A stretch of DNA of 17,676 nt from NCBI GenBank assembly GCA_013287095.1, contig JABDEJ010000048.1:1-17676 (forward strand). Direction: 5' to 3'. Each line of letters opens with the position of its first letter. Position 1 is the first letter of the stretch. A program made the position numbers and the translations under genes. This DNA is from Bacteroidota bacterium. Lineage in GTDB: Bacteria > Bacteroidota > Bacteroidia > CAILMK01. Below are positions 1-7,234 of the stretch, piece after piece. Below the pieces are notes generated by a model. That model saw nothing but the letters and a program-made list of their open reading frames with translations, ran no database searches and was not told where the DNA came from.

Positions 1-1
1 A

Positions 2-748
2 TTAAAAACATTACTTCGCCTTTCAGGAATATTAATTGTTTCGATTCTCGGAATTGCATTAGCGGACAGAACATATCATTTTATTGTCCATCAACGTTTT
101 GCACCGACACAATTTACGGGATACAATTTAATTATTCTCGCATTATATAGCGCTGCCCCTAATGACACAATTCTTTTTACGGATCCCGTTGACAAGGGGT
201 TGATTGCTACAGCTGCTATAAGGGAATTAAATGAAAAACCCCAGTACGTTCTTAAATATTCAGCTGCTATTTCAGAATCAGATTATGAAATATTTAAATA
301 TGAATATTTGTATGACTTAATACAAACGAGGCTGGGTTATTATGTTTTTATCGAAAAAAAGGACTCGAAACCGAAGCTCTTTGATTTCATATCTGCAATC
401 GACAAAAAAACAACGTCCATGGCTATAAAATTAATTATGGCACATCCATTACGTTATTTACACTTATATTTCAACCTTGTAAAATTAGCTTTTGGCGGGG
501 CGATTTATATGATTCCGTTTCTTTTATTATTCCTTTCGAACGTGGTTGCCTTTTTTATTAAAAATAATAAAATTACGGTTTTATTGTTAACCGGGTGCAT
601 ACTCATGATTTTAAACGTATTATTAGTATGTATATTAGAGCCGCCACGTTCTCGATATATAGTTTATACATCCTATTTAATTTTTGCAATAATTTTTTTA
701 ATTATTGGAAAGTCTATTGAAAAAAGCACAGGAATACGAACAATTTAA
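2..748 (+). CDS. Multi-pass membrane protein, C-terminal part (5' cut by window edge); paralogue of the protein at 1941-3245
   Basis: The reading frame is open from base 2, so the start lies outside the window; the TTG at 200 is internal. The 248 visible residues align along their whole length with the C-terminal half of the protein at 1941-3245. Shared blocks include DRTYH near the left edge, an F-x2-T-x2-TG segment, DTILF-x-DP, KGL, a Y-(D/N)-LIQ-x-RL segment, TT-x-MAI-x-LI-x-AHP and a C-terminal group of hydrophobic helices. By eye identity is roughly 40%, so the copies are old or fast-diverging. After a soluble, probably extracytoplasmic stretch there are about three hydrophobic segments. 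I see no characterised family signature. By analogy with the full paralogue it may be a GT-C-type glycosyltransferase or a related envelope polysaccharide protein. The gene is AT-rich compared with purF and ends 135 nt before the purF-like remnant ATG. Confidence 0.75.
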   Translation, partial: LKTLLRLSGILIVSILGIALADRTYHFIVHQRFAPTQFTGYNLIILALYSAAPNDTILFTDPVDKGLIATAAIRELNEKPQYVLKYSAAISESDYEIFKYEYLYDLIQTRLGYYVFIEKKDSKPKLFDFISAIDKKTTSMAIKLIMAHPLRYLHLYFNLVKLAFGGAIYMIPFLLLFLSNVVAFFIKNNKITVLLLTGCILMILNVLLVCILEPPRSRYIVYTSYLIFAIIFLIIGKSIEKSTGIRTI

Positions 749-844
749 TAGAGGGAGGATGCCTGAATCCTAGCTATCTTAAAGGTGAATATGTTTTCCT
801 CATCATCGATGCAAAATTGATGTGGAATTGGTAGCATATGTTTT

Positions 845-988
845 CCCTAATATTTCCTAATTTTGCATGCCGACTCCAAAAGAATGGCTGATGAAATAAA
901 AAGAGGAGCCAAGGTTAAAAGAGTCCTTTCTTTTCTGTTGAAAAATATGAAAGCAGTTTATGCTACAGATATAAACAAGTGGTTCCCT
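845..988 (+). pseudogene. Decayed copy of the purF promoter and first ~40 codons
   Basis: Positions 845-901 align without gaps to 3342-3398, which span the purF promoter and first codons; by hand count 44 of 57 bases agree. The TAATTTTGC box and the 17-nt spacing from it to ATG (884) are the same in both. After a gap of about 14 nt in the remnant, similarity resumes (for example GAAAAATATGAAAGCAGT at 940-957 against one-mismatch sequence in purF) and fades near 988. The remnant encodes only a 35-residue open frame (884-991) that lacks the catalytic cysteine, so it cannot be a working PurF. The distance from the preceding membrane-gene stop to this ATG is 135 nt, identical to the distance from the 3245 stop to real purF. 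This supports duplication of a membrane-gene/purF-5' segment. A retained role as a leader or promoter cannot be excluded. Confidence 0.8.
858..865 (+). promoter_or_regulatory. Duplicated purF-type -7 promoter box, possibly driving the GT2 gene
   Basis: TAATTTTG matches the Bacteroidota -7 consensus TAnnTTTG and corresponds base for base to the box in front of purF (3355-3362). No clear TTG -33 element is seen at standard spacing. It is the only consensus box I see in the 265-nt gap before the glycosyltransferase at 1014, so it may have been recruited to transcribe that gene. That role is an inference. Confidence 0.45.
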
Positions 989-1013
989 TGATATAATTAA
1001 CTAGTAAATTCAC

Positions 1014-1901
1014 ATGCTTTCAATAGTGATACCTGCCTATAACGAAGAAATGAGTATTTCTTACACTGTTGTAAGATGCAAGCAGTTGCTTTTAGAAATT
1101 GGCGACGAAAACTCTGAAGTAATTGTAGTTGATGATGGATCTTCCGACAACACGTATAAAATCGCGGTCGATCAAGGGGCAGTAAGCATCAGGCACCCCC
1201 ACAATATCGGTTACGGTCGGTCGCTTAAAGATGGAATTGCTATCGCTAAAAACGATGTAATTGTAATAACTGATGCGGACGGCACCTATCCGTTAGATCG
1301 CATACCTGATCTTTTGAAAGACTACTCTCTTGGCTTTAATATGGTTGTTGGTGCCAGAACTGGCAAAAACTATCACGAAAGTTTTTTTAAAAAAGTAAAC
1401 AGGAAAATTTTAAAGGGACTTGTAGAATTTACTGCAGGCCGAAAAATAGCAGATATAAATTCGGGGCTTAGGATATTTTCCAGAACCGAAATAATGCCCT
1501 ACTTCAAATCCTTGTGCGATACTTTTAGCTTCACAACTTCAATGACGCTTGCTTATATGATGACGGGCAAATTCGTAAAATACATGCCGATTGACTATCA
1601 TAAGCGAGTAGGCAAGACCAAAGTCAGGCTATTTAGGGATTCTTTACGAACTTTGCAATTTATTGTGGAAGCTATTCTATACTATAATCCATTGAAAATA
1701 TTTATTTTGTTTAGCGGAAGCTTAGTTGTGCTTTCAGTAATCTTTTTCTTATTCTCAGCTTTTATTCACTTAAACAGTGCGTTCTATTTGGGTGTCGGAT
1801 CTGTGCTATTATCAATAATAATGTTTGGTTTTGGATTGATAGCAGTTCAGCTAAAGCAGATTTTAAGTAATAGCGATACTAATTTTGAAAGGAGGAAATA
1901 G
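1014..1901 (+). CDS. GT2 family glycosyltransferase, DPM1-like polyprenyl-phosphate sugar synthase with two C-terminal membrane helices
   Basis: A 295-residue protein likely to transfer a sugar from a nucleotide sugar to a polyprenyl phosphate on the inner face of the cytoplasmic membrane. The GT-A fold motifs are in order: the N-terminal strand SIVIPAYNE (residues 3-11), VVDDGSSDNT (38-47), HNIGYG (63-68), the metal-binding DADG (87-90) and the DPM-type segment ADINSGLRIF (146-155). Two hydrophobic helices follow at about 227-250 and 255-283, then a basic tail. This is the architecture of bacterial dolichyl-phosphate-mannose/glucose synthase homologues. ATG 1014 places the first strand at the very N-terminus, as is normal for the family. 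The gene lies between two paralogous multi-pass membrane proteins and ends 39 nt before the second. Such pairs commonly act together: the GT2 charges the lipid carrier and a GT-C enzyme uses it. The sugar cannot be told from sequence. Confidence 0.88.
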   Translation: MLSIVIPAYNEEMSISYTVVRCKQLLLEIGDENSEVIVVDDGSSDNTYKIAVDQGAVSIRHPHNIGYGRSLKDGIAIAKNDVIVITDADGTYPLDRIPDLLKDYSLGFNMVVGARTGKNYHESFFKKVNRKILKGLVEFTAGRKIADINSGLRIFSRTEIMPYFKSLCDTFSFTTSMTLAYMMTGKFVKYMPIDYHKRVGKTKVRLFRDSLRTLQFIVEAILYYNPLKIFILFSGSLVVLSVIFFLFSAFIHLNSAFYLGVGSVLLSIIMFGFGLIAVQLKQILSNSDTNFERRK

Positions 1902-1940
1902 AGTGGGTGTTTTAAATTAGAATAATTTTAAAAAAAATCG

Positions 1941-3245
1941 TTGAGAGAATTAGTTTCGAACAGGCGACATGGTATTAAAGAGAAAACAATTCTCTTTTTT
2001 CTTTATTTATTTACATTCATCTGGTGGATAAAATGGGGCATAATAATATTACCCGATAGCATTGGTTATGATAGGATGTATCCAATGCGCTCTATGGGCT
2101 ATCCTCTTTTTATTAAAATTACCACCCTTTTTGGTTTAATCCACAGCATTTTCCCAACTTTATTTCTGGCGCTCGTTATCGGGTTATTTTCTATCAACCA
2201 ATTTGTTGACTTTCTCAAAGTTCAGCTTAATCTGTCAAAATTATCAGTTGTTTTAGCAACAGTTATTTTCCTATTGCCTAATATTATCTTTTTCAATGCA
2301 AATTGTGATGGAAGCGAATGCATAGCTTATCCATTATTTATCATAACATTACATCTGCTTTTGAAATCCGCCTTTAATAAGAGTGAAAAGTCTGCCGTTT
2401 GGTACATAATTTCATCTGTAATTCTGATCTTGGTAAGAACCCAATTTTTATTTCTTTATGTAGTTTCCTTTTTACTGGTACTTTATCTGGTTTGGCAATC
2501 TGCCTCCAAAAAACGATCGGCAATTTATCTCGGCAGTTTGCTGATCATTTCTTTTTTAAGTATTTCCCTCTTAGACAGGACATATCACCTGATTGTGAAT
2601 CACCATTTTAGACAAACTGAATATACTGGAAGCCAACTGATTGTTCCAGCATTATTTAATGCGAAACCTGGTGATACAATTCTTTTCAAAGACCCAATTC
2701 AAAAGGGATTGTTTGATTCAGTAATGACTGCCCTCAAAAAAAATGAAACATATAATTTTAAGTTTACCAAAGAGTATTCCGAATATACCGTCGTCAGGTA
2801 TAATCATCTGTATAATTTAATACAGCATAGGCTTGTAGAAAACTACCTCGGGAATATTTGGATTAAAAAAGGTTTAAAACTGGTCGACCCAGACTACTGG
2901 GATTTTGTTGAAAAGACAACAACCCCAATGGCAATTGTTTTAATAAAGGCCCACCCTGTTGATTATGGAAAACTATATCTATGTGTTCTAAAATCTGCAA
3001 TGGGTGATTGGACTTTTTTGGTACCCTTTATCATCATATTTATATTCAGCATAATAGCTTTTATAGCTTATAGGAACAAATTAAGTATTTTTTTCCTTGT
3101 TTCAAGTATTCTCATGTTTACAAATGTTGCATTGGTCAGTGCTATTGAAGAGGCGCTTACAAGGTATTTGTTTTATACTTACTTCGCATTAATTTCTGTA
3201 GTATCAATAGCCTTATTGAAACAGTTTGAAAGCAAATCTGAATAA
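1941..3245 (+). CDS. Multi-pass membrane protein, candidate GT-C-type glycosyltransferase
   Basis: A 434-residue integral membrane protein with about 9-11 hydrophobic segments. The TTG start at 1941 is chosen because an in-frame TAA lies at 1929-1931 and the next ATG would remove the first membrane helix. Straight after helix 1 comes an acidic stretch DSIGYD and then RSMGYPLF. An aspartate in the first large periplasmic loop followed by a GYP-like segment is typical of GT-C enzymes that use polyprenyl-phosphate sugars (ArnT/PMT-like), but the resemblance is only at motif level. A second loop has GSECIAYPLF. A soluble stretch of roughly 90 residues (DRTYH to AHP) sits between the N- and C-terminal helix groups and is conserved in the paralogue at 2-748. 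The preceding GT2 gene is the natural partner. Alternative: another polytopic envelope polysaccharide protein such as a polymerase or flippase-like protein. Confidence 0.7.
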   Translation: MRELVSNRRHGIKEKTILFFLYLFTFIWWIKWGIIILPDSIGYDRMYPMRSMGYPLFIKITTLFGLIHSIFPTLFLALVIGLFSINQFVDFLKVQLNLSKLSVVLATVIFLLPNIIFFNANCDGSECIAYPLFIITLHLLLKSAFNKSEKSAVWYIISSVILILVRTQFLFLYVVSFLLVLYLVWQSASKKRSAIYLGSLLIISFLSISLLDRTYHLIVNHHFRQTEYTGSQLIVPALFNAKPGDTILFKDPIQKGLFDSVMTALKKNETYNFKFTKEYSEYTVVRYNHLYNLIQHRLVENYLGNIWIKKGLKLVDPDYWDFVEKTTTPMAIVLIKAHPVDYGKLYLCVLKSAMGDWTFLVPFIIIFIFSIIAFIAYRNKLSIFFLVSSILMFTNVALVSAIEEALTRYLFYTYFALISVVSIALLKQFESKSE

Positions 3246-3265
3246 AACTCATTTCATAGGTTTAA

Positions 3266-3304
3266 AGAGGCCATAAAATTGGCTCTCATTGATTTCTTTT
3301 TTTT
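3266..3304 (+). terminator. Possible rho-independent terminator after the GT-C-like gene
   Basis: AGAGGCC (3266-3272) and GGCTCT (3281-3286) can form a six-pair stem with one bulged G around an AT loop. A run of eight T (3297-3304) follows after a 10-nt spacer. The stem is short and the T-run is more distant than usual, so this is only a candidate. Its placement between the membrane gene and the purF promoter is sensible. Confidence 0.35.
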
Positions 3305-3354
3305 ACAATAGGGCTCCTGAGCCATTCTCATTTTATTCCTTCCTTAATATTCCG

Positions 3355-3362
3355 TAATTTTG
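3355..3362 (+). promoter_or_regulatory. purF promoter, -7 box
   Basis: TAATTTTG is an exact TAnnTTTG match and continues as CACC. The ATG at 3381 lies 18 nt downstream of the box, implying a very short leader. A T-rich stretch at 3331-3333 is at about the right distance for a -33 element but lacks the G. The box is conserved in the duplicated remnant at 858-865, and the extension TTTGCACC is shared with the purB and pfkB upstream regions. Confidence 0.65.
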
Positions 3363-3380
3363 CACCTCGAATCCCAAAGG

Positions 3381-5267
3381 ATGAGCGAAGAAATAAAACA
3401 CGAGTGCGGAATAGCGCTGATCAGGCTTAAAAAAGATCTCTCTTTTTACAAGGAAAAATACGAAAGCAGTCTGTACGGACTAAATAAGTTGTACCTGCTA
3501 ATGGAAAAGCAGCACAACCGCGGTCAGGACGGTGCCGGAGTGGTTTCTTTAAAACTGGATGCAGAACCGGGACTGCCCTTTATCTTCAGGGAACGCTCTG
3601 ATTCGTCCAATGCGATCTCTCTTATATTCAATAGAATCCATGAACAGCTTTTAGAAGGAAAGTTTACTGATATCAACGGTGTTGAAGAAGATATACTGCC
3701 TGCTGATATGCCTTTTATGGGTGAATTGCTGCTCGGCCACCTTCGATACGCCACCCATAGCAGCAACGGAATGTCCTATTGCCACCCTTTTTTGAGGGAA
3801 AACAACCGGATGAGCAAAAACCTCGTGCTGGCAGGTAATTTCAACATGACCAATAATGATGAGCTGTTCCAAAAGCTTATTGAATTTGGTCAGCATCCCC
3901 TCAATCATACAGATACTGTGACAGTAATGGAAAAAATCGGTCATTACCTCGACGAAAATGTGGATCACTTGTATGATAAACTCGCCAAAGAAGGATATTC
4001 ATTTCAAAATATCCAGAACATGATTTCGAAAGAGCTGGATGTAACCGAAATCCTTAAAAAATCAGCAAAACAATTCGATGGCGGTTATGTGATGGCAGGC
4101 CTTATCGGGCATGGGGATGCTTTTGTTCTCCGCGATCCTAATGGTATCAGGCCGGCATATTGGTATGAAGATGATGAAATGGTGGTAGTAACTTCTGAAC
4201 GCCCACCCATTAAAACAGCTTTCAATGTCGATTATGATAAAATCCAGGCTGTTAAGCCTGGTCACGCCCTCATCATAAAAAAAGATGGCTCTGTTTCCCA
4301 ACCAAGGATATTGGATGAAAAAGAAATCAGGCAATGTTCATTTGAACGCATCTATTTCTCAAGGGGTACTGACCGGGACATTTATAATGAACGCAAACAA
4401 CTCGGCAGGCTTGTGGCACCACATGTATTGAAATCCATTGACCATGATATGGAAAATACAGTATTTTCATACATCCCTAATACGGCGGAAGTATCCTATA
4501 TTGGCATGAATGAAGCCCTCGGAGATTATCTGAACCAATACAAAAAGCAGAAAATAAAAGAAGGTAATATCAACAATGGTGAACTGGATACCCTTCTGGC
4601 CATGAAGCCCAGAACCGAAAAAATAGCCGTAAAAGACGCGAAACTGCGTACATTTATAACTTCAGACAGTCAGCGTAAAGATCTTGTTTCGCATGTATAT
4701 GATACCACTTATGGAATTGTAAAACCCGGAACAGATAACCTTGTTGTTATTGATGACTCTATTGTGAGAGGAACCACACTCAGAAACAGCATTTTGAGGA
4801 TACTGGATAGGCTCGGGCCTAAAAAAATAGTCATAGTGTCTTCTGCGCCACAGATCAGGTATCCTGATTGCTACGGCATAGATATGAGCAAACTCGGTGA
4901 TTTCATAGCATTTAAGGCTGCCATCGAACTCCTGAAGGATGAAGGAAGGGAAGGGATACTTCAGGATATATACCTGAAATGCAAAGAGCAAGGTTCTGAA
5001 AAAGGAGCCCCAAATTTTGTCAAAGAAGTTTATGAAGGATATTCCGATGAACAGATCAGCAAAAAAATAGCGTCCATGCTCAAATCTGCCAATGTGAAAG
5101 CAGAAGTTGAAGTTATTTATCAAACTGTTGACAACCTCCATAAGGCATGCCCTGAACATACCGGTGATTGGTATTTTACGGGTAATTATCCCACACCTGG
5201 GGGAAACAAAGTAGCCAACAGGTCTTTTGTTAATTTTTATGAAAACCGTGATGAGAGGGCGTACTAA
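3381..5267 (+). CDS. purF: Amidophosphoribosyltransferase (glutamine PRPP amidotransferase), long form
   Basis: Catalyses the first committed step of purine synthesis, PRPP plus glutamine to 5-phosphoribosylamine. With ATG 3381 the protein has 628 residues; the upstream in-frame TTG at 3360 overlaps the promoter box and is rejected. The class-II amidotransferase nucleophile is Cys9 (HECGI), so an eight-residue propeptide would be removed. Further glutaminase motifs are QHNRGQDGAG (44-53) and HLRYATHS, then DPNGIRP; the PRPP-binding loop VIDDSIVRGTT is at about 455-465. The length exceeds the ~470-505 residues of the E. coli and B. subtilis enzymes and resembles the long form found in Bacteroidota. 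Cysteines occur at the equivalents of two B. subtilis Fe-S ligands (about 319 and 497), but the C-terminal C-x2-C region reads GDWYFTG, so a cluster looks unlikely. It has its own promoter and is followed after 107 nt by korA. Confidence 0.95.
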   Translation: MSEEIKHECGIALIRLKKDLSFYKEKYESSLYGLNKLYLLMEKQHNRGQDGAGVVSLKLDAEPGLPFIFRERSDSSNAISLIFNRIHEQLLEGKFTDINGVEEDILPADMPFMGELLLGHLRYATHSSNGMSYCHPFLRENNRMSKNLVLAGNFNMTNNDELFQKLIEFGQHPLNHTDTVTVMEKIGHYLDENVDHLYDKLAKEGYSFQNIQNMISKELDVTEILKKSAKQFDGGYVMAGLIGHGDAFVLRDPNGIRPAYWYEDDEMVVVTSERPPIKTAFNVDYDKIQAVKPGHALIIKKDGSVSQPRILDEKEIRQCSFERIYFSRGTDRDIYNERKQLGRLVAPHVLKSIDHDMENTVFSYIPNTAEVSYIGMNEALGDYLNQYKKQKIKEGNINNGELDTLLAMKPRTEKIAVKDAKLRTFITSDSQRKDLVSHVYDTTYGIVKPGTDNLVVIDDSIVRGTTLRNSILRILDRLGPKKIVIVSSAPQIRYPDCYGIDMSKLGDFIAFKAAIELLKDEGREGILQDIYLKCKEQGSEKGAPNFVKEVYEGYSDEQISKKIASMLKSANVKAEVEVIYQTVDNLHKACPEHTGDWYFTGNYPTPGGNKVANRSFVNFYENRDERAY

Positions 5268-5270
5268 GCA

Positions 5271-5302
5271 ATGTGCTGATGTGTTAATGTGTAAATGTGC
5301 TA
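5271..5302. repeat. Tandem octamer array, unit ATGTGYTR, four copies
   Basis: Four adjacent 8-bp units: ATGTGCTG, ATGTGTTA, ATGTGTAA and ATGTGCTA. The array begins 3 nt after the purF stop codon. Each unit, read with the next, contains a stop codon (TGA or TAA), and because 8 is not a multiple of 3 the stops fall in rotating frames. Units differ at one to two positions, so the array is degenerate rather than freshly expanded. Confidence 0.8.
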
Positions 5303-5339
5303 ATGGAATGCGCATAAGACACCATAGAGACAGATTCTT

Positions 5340-5367
5340 ACCACTTACCACTTACCATTTACCATTT
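5340..5367. repeat. Tandem heptamer array, unit ACCAYTT, four copies, just before korA
   Basis: Two copies of ACCACTT followed by two of ACCATTT. The array ends 7 nt before the GTG start of korA, where a ribosome-binding site would normally lie. No Shine-Dalgarno sequence is present. It is the second array in the 107-nt purF-korA gap and uses a different unit from the first. Confidence 0.8.
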
Positions 5368-5374
5368 ACTACCA

Positions 5375-7234
5375 GTGTCTAAAGAAATAACAGAAATAAA
5401 CGATGTCGTTATCCGCTTTGCTGGTGATTCCGGTGATGGGATACAGCTTATAGGAAATGAGTTTTCCCTGGTCACGGCATTGATGCAGAACGACCTGGCA
5501 ACCTTCCCTGATTTTCCGGCTGAAATAAGGGCTCCAGCCGGTACTTTACCTGGTGTTTCAGGATACCAGATCCGTTTTGGTTCCCATGAAATACATACTC
5601 CCGGCGATAGTTGTGATGTGCTTGTGGTCATGAACGCGGCAGCATTGAAAAAGAATCTTGGCAATCTGAAAAACGGTGGTATCATCATCGCAAATGAAGA
5701 TGGTTTTGATGTCAAAAACCTGAGACTTGCCGGATATCCTGATCACACGCAACCATTAGAAGATCCTGAGCTACAGGCTTTTAAATTATATAAGATACCC
5801 ATTACAAAATTGATTCGCGAAGGTTTGAAAAGCCTTGGGCTTGGTACAAAAGAACAGGACCGTTCCAAAAACATGTTTGTACTCGGGCTGATATGCTGGA
5901 TGTATGAACGTTCTCTCGATTCAATACATGATTTCATTGAAAAGAAATTTGCGAAAACACCTGAAATACATGATGCCAATACCAGGGCACTGCGAATAGG
6001 TTATAATTATGGCGAGACCGCTGAAATATTTACCAGCAGGTTTGAGATAAAACCTGCCCCCATGAAGCCCGGAACCTACCGGGGAATCACCGGGAACCAG
6101 GCCATTGCTTATGGTTTGGTGGCAGCATCGGTAAAGTCTGGCATCCCATTGTTTTATGGCAGCTATCCAATTACACCTGCTTCGGATATATTACATGAAT
6201 TGGCAAAGCTTAAAAACTTTGATGTGATCACCTTCCAGGCTGAAGATGAAATTGCAGCTATCAGTGCTTCTATAGGCGCTTCTTATGGAGGAAGTATGGG
6301 GATTACTGCTTCATCAGGTCCCGGAATAGACCTGAAATCAGAAGCCATGGGACTGGCTATGATGCTGGAATTGCCTTTATTGGTTATAGATGTTCAGCGT
6401 GCAGGCCCATCTACGGGTATGCCTACTAAAATGGAACAGGCTGATTTATTATTGGCATTGTTTGGCAGGCACGGAGAAGCTCCACTGCCAGTTATTGCCG
6501 CCAAATCCCCATCAGATTGTTTTGATACTATATATGAAGCCGCAAGGATTGCCATAGTGTGGATGACCCCTGTTATATTTTTAAGTGACGGCTATCTTGC
6601 CAACAGTACCGAACCCTGGAGATTCCCGGTTTCTGAAAACCTTGATCCCATCCATGCAAAGTTTGCAACCCCGCTCAAGGATGCTGAGGATAAGTTTTAC
6701 CCATACCAAAGGGATGAAAACCTGGTGCGTAAATGGGCATTGCCGGGCATTCCGGGCTTTGAAAACAGGATTGGTGGTATTGAAAAAGAAGACCCAACCG
6801 GAAACATATCTTATGACCCGATCAACCATGAAAAAATGGTTTATACCCGCGCGCAAAAAGTGGCCAATATCGCAAACAATATTCCGTCACAGGCAATGGA
6901 TAGCGGAAGCGAGAGAGGAAAGATTCTGGTACTTGGATGGGGGTCAACTTACGGTACCATAAAAACTGCTTGTGATGAACTAAGATCTGATGGAATTGAA
7001 CTCAGCCACGCACAGATCCGTTACCTGAACCCGTTCCCGGCAAATCTGGGCGAACTTCTCATGGGTTTTGATCATATATTGATACCCGAAAATAATACCG
7101 GCCAACTGGCCATGCTCATTCGCAGCAAATACCTTATCAATGCCATATCCCTCAATAAGATACAGGGATTGCCGTTCACTGTTTCCGAGATTAAAGAAAA
7201 GGTGAAAACCATTTTGAATGCTGACAAAAAATGA
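5375..7234 (+). CDS. korA: 2-oxoacid:ferredoxin oxidoreductase, alpha subunit with fused gamma domain (probable 2-oxoglutarate type)
   Basis: The 619-residue subunit pairs with KorB for ferredoxin-linked oxidative decarboxylation of a 2-oxoacid, most likely 2-oxoglutarate, to the CoA thioester. Residues ~10-200 are the gamma domain, with GDSGDG (17-22) and the FPAEIRAPAG segment (47-56). The alpha (pyrimidine-binding) domain starts near 238 with GNQAIAYG, then YPITPASDI (264-272), the E-D-E pair at 290-292, SSGPG (313-317) and QRAGPSTGMPTK (341-352). A C-terminal transketolase-like domain follows. This gamma-alpha fusion with a separate ~350-residue beta subunit is the KorAB layout known in Actinobacteria and Bacteroidota. 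The start is GTG; it directly precedes the conserved N-terminus, and no better upstream start was seen. The stop overlaps the korB start (ATGA), indicating translational coupling. Substrate assignment rests on architecture, so other 2-oxoacids remain possible. Confidence 0.93.
   Translation: MSKEITEINDVVIRFAGDSGDGIQLIGNEFSLVTALMQNDLATFPDFPAEIRAPAGTLPGVSGYQIRFGSHEIHTPGDSCDVLVVMNAAALKKNLGNLKNGGIIIANEDGFDVKNLRLAGYPDHTQPLEDPELQAFKLYKIPITKLIREGLKSLGLGTKEQDRSKNMFVLGLICWMYERSLDSIHDFIEKKFAKTPEIHDANTRALRIGYNYGETAEIFTSRFEIKPAPMKPGTYRGITGNQAIAYGLVAASVKSGIPLFYGSYPITPASDILHELAKLKNFDVITFQAEDEIAAISASIGASYGGSMGITASSGPGIDLKSEAMGLAMMLELPLLVIDVQRAGPSTGMPTKMEQADLLLALFGRHGEAPLPVIAAKSPSDCFDTIYEAARIAIVWMTPVIFLSDGYLANSTEPWRFPVSENLDPIHAKFATPLKDAEDKFYPYQRDENLVRKWALPGIPGFENRIGGIEKEDPTGNISYDPINHEKMVYTRAQKVANIANNIPSQAMDSGSERGKILVLGWGSTYGTIKTACDELRSDGIELSHAQIRYLNPFPANLGELLMGFDHILIPENNTGQLAMLIRSKYLINAISLNKIQGLPFTVSEIKEKVKTILNADKK

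Noticed and set aside
200..748. TTG at 200 as the start of the first membrane gene
   Set aside because: The frame is open to base 2 and the upstream residues (DRTYH and following) align with the paralogue, so the gene simply runs off the window.
884..991. 35-codon open frame of the purF remnant as a functional peptide gene
   Set aside because: It has a gap relative to purF, lacks the catalytic cysteine and ends early; decay is simpler than a new function, though a leader role cannot be excluded.
1880..1887. TAATTTTG inside the GT2 3' end as a promoter for the next gene
   Set aside because: It matches TAnnTTTG, but it lies in coding sequence of an AT-rich gene where chance matches are likely, and the two genes are close enough to be cotranscribed.
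1889..1920. AAGGAGG-like sequence followed by GTG at 1903 as a small gene
   Set aside because: The frame has only five codons before TAG, and the purine-rich stretch encodes the ERRK tail of the GT2 protein.
3360..3380. TTG at 3360 as the purF start
   Set aside because: It overlaps the TAATTTTG promoter box; ATG 3381 gives the expected short propeptide before Cys9.
4662..5351. 229-codon minus-strand open frame opposite the purF 3' end
   Set aside because: It lies antisense to a well-supported gene, its translation shows no recognisable domain, and it crosses the octamer array and part of the second array.
6585..6962. 125-codon plus-strand open frame inside korA
   Set aside because: Out of frame with korA, whose family match is continuous here; the translation has no family features.
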